This document shows positions 58,141-64,000 of a stretch of 64,000 nucleotides of DNA, in pieces. Under the pieces are notes generated by a model. That model was not told the DNA's origin. It saw nothing but the letters and a program-made list of their open reading frames with translations, and ran no database searches. Position 1 is the first letter of the stretch. Every line of letters starts with the position of its first letter. Source of the DNA: Eucalyptus grandis (lineage: Eukaryota > Streptophyta > Magnoliopsida > Myrtales > Myrtaceae); the NCBI RefSeq assembly GCF_016545825.1, contig NC_052619.1:54176933-54240932 (forward strand), given 5' to 3'. Made by a program: the position numbers and the translations under genes.

Positions 58141-59735
58141 TTCTTTAACTCATCAAGTCATCATGATTAATAACTTTAATTTTAATATTTTTTATCACAT
58201 TCGGGTTTATTCTTTGAGAAGACTTAAGAACTTATAAATTTCAGAATGAAATAATTTTACGTCTCCAAATCCAGCGAGATTTTGTTTTTTATCGTGAAAC
58301 ATAAAATATTAAGTCACCATAAAATCGATTTAGAAAGTGAAAAAATAATTGCAAACAAACACCAATCAATCGTGCCATCAAAATCAATTAATGAAAAAGT
58401 TGGAACTGTCTTTGATAAGGACGCCAGCAATCTAAAACCTAAGCTCCATGTGCCTCATCTTGAGGGCGTATTAGCGTTAGCCACCACTCTGAGAAAGAGA
58501 GAAAGAATCAGACAGAACAGCGTGCCGTGCGGTGCAAGAAGACTGAAACCAGTGATTGACCTGAGTGAAAGTCTACGAAGACTTGGACAACCAAACAGTT
58601 CATGATGGACCAGCTTGCTCGAGAAGGAATCACACCATTGATTGACCCAAGTCTGCAAAGATATAAACTACCAAAGGCACACGCTAAATCATTGGCGGGA
58701 CTTCTTTTCCACGTGAGAATGACCCCATCTTCTTTTTTTCTGTCCTGTATTGATTTATTTATTTTCATTTTTCACGTTGCTTTCTAACAAGAATTTTCCT
58801 CTGATTCTTCGAGACAGTTTTGCCGTTAATGACTATTGAGGTCCCCGGTCGGTTAATTACTATGAGAATTTTGTAAATTTGCATGCATTGAACGTTTCAC
58901 ATAGCAAATGGTATTTTAATTACAACTGCTAGCAACAGGTGGATTTTTTTTTTTATGTTGTTAAAATATGTGCATTTTTACTCAATAAGCACAAGCTCTT
59001 CATCATTTGAAATTTAATCAAAAGTAATTTTAATAAGCATACTAAAATCAATACATTAAGTGATATGATCAAATCATGATTTACCAATAGTGTTTTTGGA
59101 TTTATCAAGTCATCGTGATTAATAAGTTCAATCTTGAATGTTGTTTTTGGTCACTCTTGAATTTATGCTTGAAAAGATTTAAAAGCTTATGAATTTCGAA
59201 ATGGAACATCTTTACATCTCTGGATCTAGCGAAATTTTGTTTTCTATTGTGAAACATGGAATGTTTAGTTATCACAGAATTGATTTAGAAAATAAATTAA
59301 AAAGTACTTGCAAACAAACACCATCTGTGGAGAAATACTTTTATCTTTAAATAGTCTAGCTAACAGAAAAATTGATACCATCTAATTTAATTAAATGGAA
59401 AGTACAAAAGTGTTGTATACATGTGATTTGTCGTTGCATCAAAATACAATCATTAGATTATCAATTGCATGAAATTGGTTGATGTGATCTTGATTCAGAC
59501 ACCAACAATGTAAACTTAAGCTCCCTATGCCTTGTTTTAACGTGCCGCTAACATTAGCTACCTTTCTCAGAAGGGAGAGAAAAAAGTAAGACAGAAGAGC
59601 GTACGATTGGTGCAAGAAGACAGAAATATCACAAGATTAAAGGGGCTAAGTCAAAAGTCTACGAAGACTTGGACTACTAACAATCCATGATAAGCCAGCT
59701 TTGCTCCGAGAAGGAATCACGCCCATGATTCTTCA
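58140..59735 (+). repeat. Direct duplication, about 955 bp apart
   Basis: 58140-58650 and 59100-59735 share blocks such as GCAAACAAACACCA, GTCTACGAAGACTTGGAC and CGAGAAGGAATCAC. The GCGA[GA]ATTTTGTTTT landmark sits at 58274 and 59229. Non-coding. The second copy is more eroded. Confidence 0.65.
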
Positions 59736-60386
59736 TTGGGTAACTTTGTTCCTCAAAATCATACTTCCATAAACATAGGGATTTTATCAAAAACAATGAA
59801 AAAAATGTCACTAGATCACTCTATAAAATCCAACAGTGACTCGCCGTTCTCCCATTCACCTGCAAAATTTACGTGGTAACAATATGATCTCCAATTTCTC
59901 GTATTCATCAATAATTTCATCACACCATTTCCTCTAATCATATATTGCCATATGAAATTCGAAAAAAAAAAATCTTAGGGTGTCTTTATCTCGCCGAGAA
60001 TTTTTTTATCTCGAGGAAATGCTTTTAGGAAATTCAATTTCAGATAAAGGGAATTAGAAGAATTTAATTATGGTGAAAACAAGTTTAAAAAAACTAATTT
60101 TATCATTATTTTTTTAAAAATGTAAGAATATATTGAGCTTTAACCAAATTATACAAGAGGATTCGGCGCCAAAAACTTACACTCATAATGACAACAAGTC
60201 AGAAAGAGTGGAAGGGAGCCGAAAGAAAACAAGGAAGACCACATACAAAGCAGTAACAAAACAAACAGAAGCAAAACAGGCACTAACTGATTTTATCATT
60301 ATTGGTAATAAGTGAATCCACTAAATGTAGCTTGTATTGTTAAGAGTAACATGGAATGACTAATAAACTGGAATCGATATCGTCTT

Positions 60387-61050
60387 GGGAAAAGTGCCAA
60401 AAAGTTATAAACCTTTTGTCTTTGTGCTGATTTAGTCTTAAACCTTTTTAGTGTCGATTCGAGTCCTAAACATTTTTAAGTTATGCAAATTCAGTCATTT
60501 CCAGCCAATTTTGGTCGGATTTTGTTGACTAGATGTCGGTTGACGACGTGGCCCGATTAGCGGCGCGTTGACAACTTTTACTAATTTTTAATTTTTTTAA
60601 TTTTTAATTTTTTAATTTTTGTGTTTTCCTCCAGCTGGTCGTCGAGGTCCAGCGACCGCCGAGGCGACCTCCGGATCACAGCAGGTCAAGCCTCGTCGAC
60701 CCTCGCCGCCATGGGCGAGACTTGCCTCGCCCGAGATCCGGCGAGGTTGAGCTCGCCCGCCGGGAGGTCACCTCTGGCCGGTCGCCGGACCTTGGCGACC
60801 GGCCGAAGGAAAAACAAAAATAAAATATTTTTAATATTTAAAAAAATAAACAAATAAAAATATTATTAAATTTTGTCCACGTCGCCCAATGAGGGCGTTC
60901 AATCAGCAAAATCCGGCTAACATTGGCCGGAAAGGATTGAATTGGCACAACTTTAAAAAGTTTAGAACTGAATCGCGACCAAAAAAAAAGATTTAGGACT
61001 AAATCGACACAAAGAAAAAAGTTTAGGACTTTTTTTTTTGCACTTTTCTC
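60387..61050. mobile_element. MULE-like long-inverted-repeat element with perfect 10-bp target duplication
   Basis: ATATCGTCTT stands at 60377-60386 and again at 61051-61060, an exact 10-bp duplication as Mutator-like transposases make. The ends GGGAAAAGTGCC and, as reverse complement, GAGAAAAGTGCA continue into long inverted arms (TTTAGTCCTAAA and AATTCAGTC/GATTGAATTG blocks). The centre 60630-60810 is GC-rich with CCGGTCGCCGG palindromes. No transposase is encoded. Confidence 0.85.
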
Positions 61051-61060
61051 ATATCGTCTT

Positions 61061-61494
61061 CGTTTATTCTATAATCCATGAATATAACAACAATTACAAA
61101 GAAATTACGATAGAAATTATGAAACCATATTTGTAAAATATAGATATGATCATGCTTTGGGAATGCAGAAAATTTGAGCATTAATAAAGTATATTCATCT
61201 CACTTCGATGGGTAGTGAGAAAATAAGGGCAACGATTTCTTCTTGCCTAGTCATTTTTCTTTAAGCTTATTGTTTTTAGAGTTAATATTACGAAAAATCT
61301 CAAATTGATAGATCCATAATAAATTTACTCCAAACTAATTTTATGATCACAAAAAAATACTTATGATAAATTTTATCTCCATTAATTTCCATTAAATTGG
61401 ATAAATACTATGAAAAAGCACAAACTAGTGCATATGTAACAAATAGAGAGTAAAACCCTAGGCTCATATACTTGTCAATTGTCAAAATTTGATG
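61061..61494. other. Gene-free AT-rich stretch
   Basis: No reading frame or repeat recognised between the MULE-like element and duplication unit C. Confidence 0.4.
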
Positions 61495-63640
61495 TATGCT
61501 TTTGTTGACTTGGCTTTGAATGAATCCGCTTCTTATTTCGGGGAAAAACTCGATTCTAATCCCAAAACTTCTGCACCACATAGTCCAGCGATTTTCTGTG
61601 TTAAAAAATGTAAATAATTGTCAACTTTGGCGGGCTGGAGTGACACTTCAAGGACCAAATTTTGCAGCAAAACTAGCCTACGACTCTCTCTGCATATTTC
61701 ACCCAAATCTTGTGGCTTCTAAGTTCAATGACCTACCCAAAAGCCATTCAAAAAGATCTTTTCTTTTTATTTCCTTGATATTTTTGTGGTGAAGAAACAA
61801 AGGTCTTTGATAGTTAAGGCCCACATCTAATACGAATACTCTCACCTTTCCTTTAAAAAGAGTAGGAGTTAGGCAGTGGGATCCCACTTGTGTTCTTGTG
61901 TTCTATTCTTCCTAAAGCTTTTGAGCTATAATGGAGGAAGTTCACTTTTAATTCAAAGGGAAGAAGTGTGATTTTAAAAAATCTGCAACGAGACTTTTGG
62001 ATTTTCGTTTTACTAAAACAAAAGTTTAGTGGAGTAGTAATCAAAGCTAAAGCTATTGGAGAACAAATTTGATCTTCCGTTATTCTTGAATTGATGAATT
62101 TGATGCTTCTCAAGAGTATTATCTTGATTAATAACTTCAATCATAAATTTTCTTTTTGTCGGATTCGGATGTACATCTAAAAATACTTTAGAGCTTATAA
62201 ATTCTGGAACGGAACAGTTCCACATCTAGCGGGACTTCATTTTTCCTCCTTGGCTGCCCCACCATGTGCTTCCTCTATGTCGTCCTTATCAAATACCAAT
62301 CGTTTAATCGACATCAGTACCCATCGATTTCTGGCGGTCTTGCTGGTGTTGGAGCATTCACATCAATCGTGCACTCCCCGCCAACTTTGAGGACGTCAGC
62401 TCATCAATCACGGGGAATGACCATGGCCATAGGCATGGGGTTAGGGTTTTGGAGGCGTGAGCAGAGAGCAATGACAACGAGGGAACATCAAAGATTTGGA
62501 GCAGAGGAAGAAACGTGCAAAGGTCAAGGAAGGACGTGGAAGGAGTTGCCGTGGAGCTTAAACGAAGTTTACCTAGAAAAGAAACTAAATAAAAGGAAAA
62601 GATAAAATTCTAAACTGGGCATTTCGAATATTTTGGTCTCTTCTTCCAAATAAACAGAGATCCATCATATGCTTTCTTCTCCCGATAAGGAGTAAGACCA
62701 AAAATGAAATGCTAAGAAGAAGGTGGACGAATGGTAAAGTCTCAAGCGCGTAGCGGAAAAAGGACAGAAGCAAAGCAAGAATTTATACTCCATCCCACTT
62801 TTCTTGCGCAGTTAAAACTGTAGCTCGTTTCTTTTGCAAGAAAGACCGCGAAGTTGATTATGGCACTTCTTGGACTCTAAAAGTCGCTAAGACCAGTTTT
62901 CTTTCGAAAGCTTAAATTTTGACTCTAAAAATTGCAATGTTAAGATTTTTAAGTTGGTCTCTGTCCAAGCAAGATGCCACATTGGATTTTTAACATTTGT
63001 CTTGGACCAAACTTTAATGGAACATATTTTTTTGTTATTATATAAGTTTGGGATTTTTATGATAAAAGTATAATTTTTTTAATTGTTATTACAGTAAATA
63101 TAAAGGTTAGAATTTTTATGGAATCAAGCACTCACGTTGTCGAATTTGCCACCCATCCATTGCTATCACTAGCCCTCAACTTCATGCATTGATCCGGCGA
63201 CAGCGAGTTAACGCCTCGCGAGCTCGGGTCTGTTTTCTACACCTTCGTCTCTTTTTCTTTATGCGTAGAACTCATAACCTATGTCTATGGAGTTCGCGAC
63301 CGACGGAGCTCGCTTGCCTCGCACGGCCACAAATCTGTGATTGCATGGCCGCGGTGTCGGGGGCTCCACTTAGTTAATTCGCTCGATTTTTTGGCAAATG
63401 GGGGAGACTCTCAGTCCTGTTTATCGTTAAAATCAAAATCAAGAAAGAAAAGGATAAATAAATTTCTCGACATGAGGGCATTTGGATATTTTCACTGCAG
63501 CAGAAAGACAAATGCAATTTGATATCGTGTGCAGTGGGACAAAGGAAAAGGACAGGGGTAAAATATTGGAGGAGGTCGTGATCATGGATGGATGGAGCGG
63601 GTGTTGTCGGCTGTCGGTGGTCACATTGAGGTAGCGATGA
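61495..63640 (+). repeat. Segmental duplication unit C
   Basis: Collinear with unit A, with CACCACATAG at 61574, AGTTAAGGC at 61811, TTAGGGTTTTGGA near 62440 and GCGTAGAACTCATAACCTAT at 63263. An extra block of about 400 bp (roughly 62545-62960) is absent from unit A. Non-coding. Confidence 0.7.
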
Positions 63641-64000
63641 TATCGCGTGCACTGTGCAGCGAAGCAGGAGCAAATTAATAAGAAAAAGATGCTAAATCAA
63701 TCGGGGCTCACGCGTAACGATGACCGAGATAGGTCCAATCGAGAATTCACGTGATCCATCCGCGCATGAGTCGGGTTCGCATGCGCCGTGGACGGAAGGG
63801 AAAGACCTGCTTGAAGAACAGGGAAGAAGTGAAGAGAGGTGCAATCCAGTCCACGCGTCCCTATTGAAATTGCCATATTTTCCAAGACTTTCTATTGTGT
63901 TTTCCAGGTTTGGAGAGCACGAAAAACAGACGGAGGCGTTTTCCCCAAAATACCCCCGATGTCGTCAGCCTATAACACAGTACTCGGCAACCGTCCTATA
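63641..64000. other. Right-edge sequence, no gene recognised
   Basis: More GC-rich than its surroundings. No exon or element can be supported. It might be upstream of a gene beyond the window. Confidence 0.25.

Noticed and set aside
58282..58605. 107-codon plus-strand frame
   Set aside because: It lies in duplicated non-coding sequence; the related copy at 59100-59735 does not keep the frame.

Overview
The window is nuclear DNA from a flowering plant. The evidence is intron-bearing TIR-NBS-LRR (TNL) resistance genes, plant LTR retrotransposons, LINE remnants, short inverted-repeat DNA transposons and an endogenous caulimovirid. The style of the TNL cluster suggests a woody rosid, perhaps Myrtaceae; that is a guess from general knowledge, not a database result.

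Layout. 1-3086 (+): the 3' part of a TNL gene (end of the TIR exon, a full NBS exon, a short first LRR exon) that stops early. 3.9-9.2 kb: a cluster of DNA transposons (two hAT-like, two MULE-like with long inverted repeats), a 5'-truncated LINE, and a repeat it interrupted. 11.6-18.4 kb (-): a second TNL gene whose four exons join in phase into about 1032 codons, followed by decayed LRR sequence. 18.7-19.4 kb: an AT-rich tandem array of 132-141 bp units just upstream of that gene. 20.6-21.1 kb: a LINE RNase H relic.

21.1-45.6 kb is nested LTR retrotransposons. A minus-strand Ty1/copia element (3' LTR 21135-22096, env-like spacer, pol 3' half) was hit by two long solo LTRs (22956-26445 and 28197-31535), each flanked by a 5-bp target duplication. 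A third plus-strand LTR (32643-34935) is joined head to head to a minus-strand chromovirus (34936-45582) with both LTRs, a tRNA-Met-type primer site, gag, pol and chromodomain remnants. 45.8-49.3 kb is a decayed endogenous caulimovirid.

50.5-54.2 kb (+): the promoter side and first five exons of an ISWI-type chromatin remodeller, with introns, broken just before the ATPase P-loop and followed at once by a fragment of TNL LRR. From 55.6 kb to 63.6 kb the sequence is diverged copies of one non-coding unit of about 1.7-2.1 kb, with internal tandem duplications and a MULE-like element that has a perfect 10-bp target duplication.

Biologically this is an immune-receptor cluster being eroded and rearranged by transposons. 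Only the TNL at 12091-18425 has a fully open, splice-consistent reading frame; the other genes are partial or broken. The most unusual items are the ISWI/LRR junction, a reading frame behind a splice-acceptor-like site shared by two long LTRs, a 40-bp G-box array inside one LTR, and the DNA transposon at 3966-4814 with coding-like cargo.
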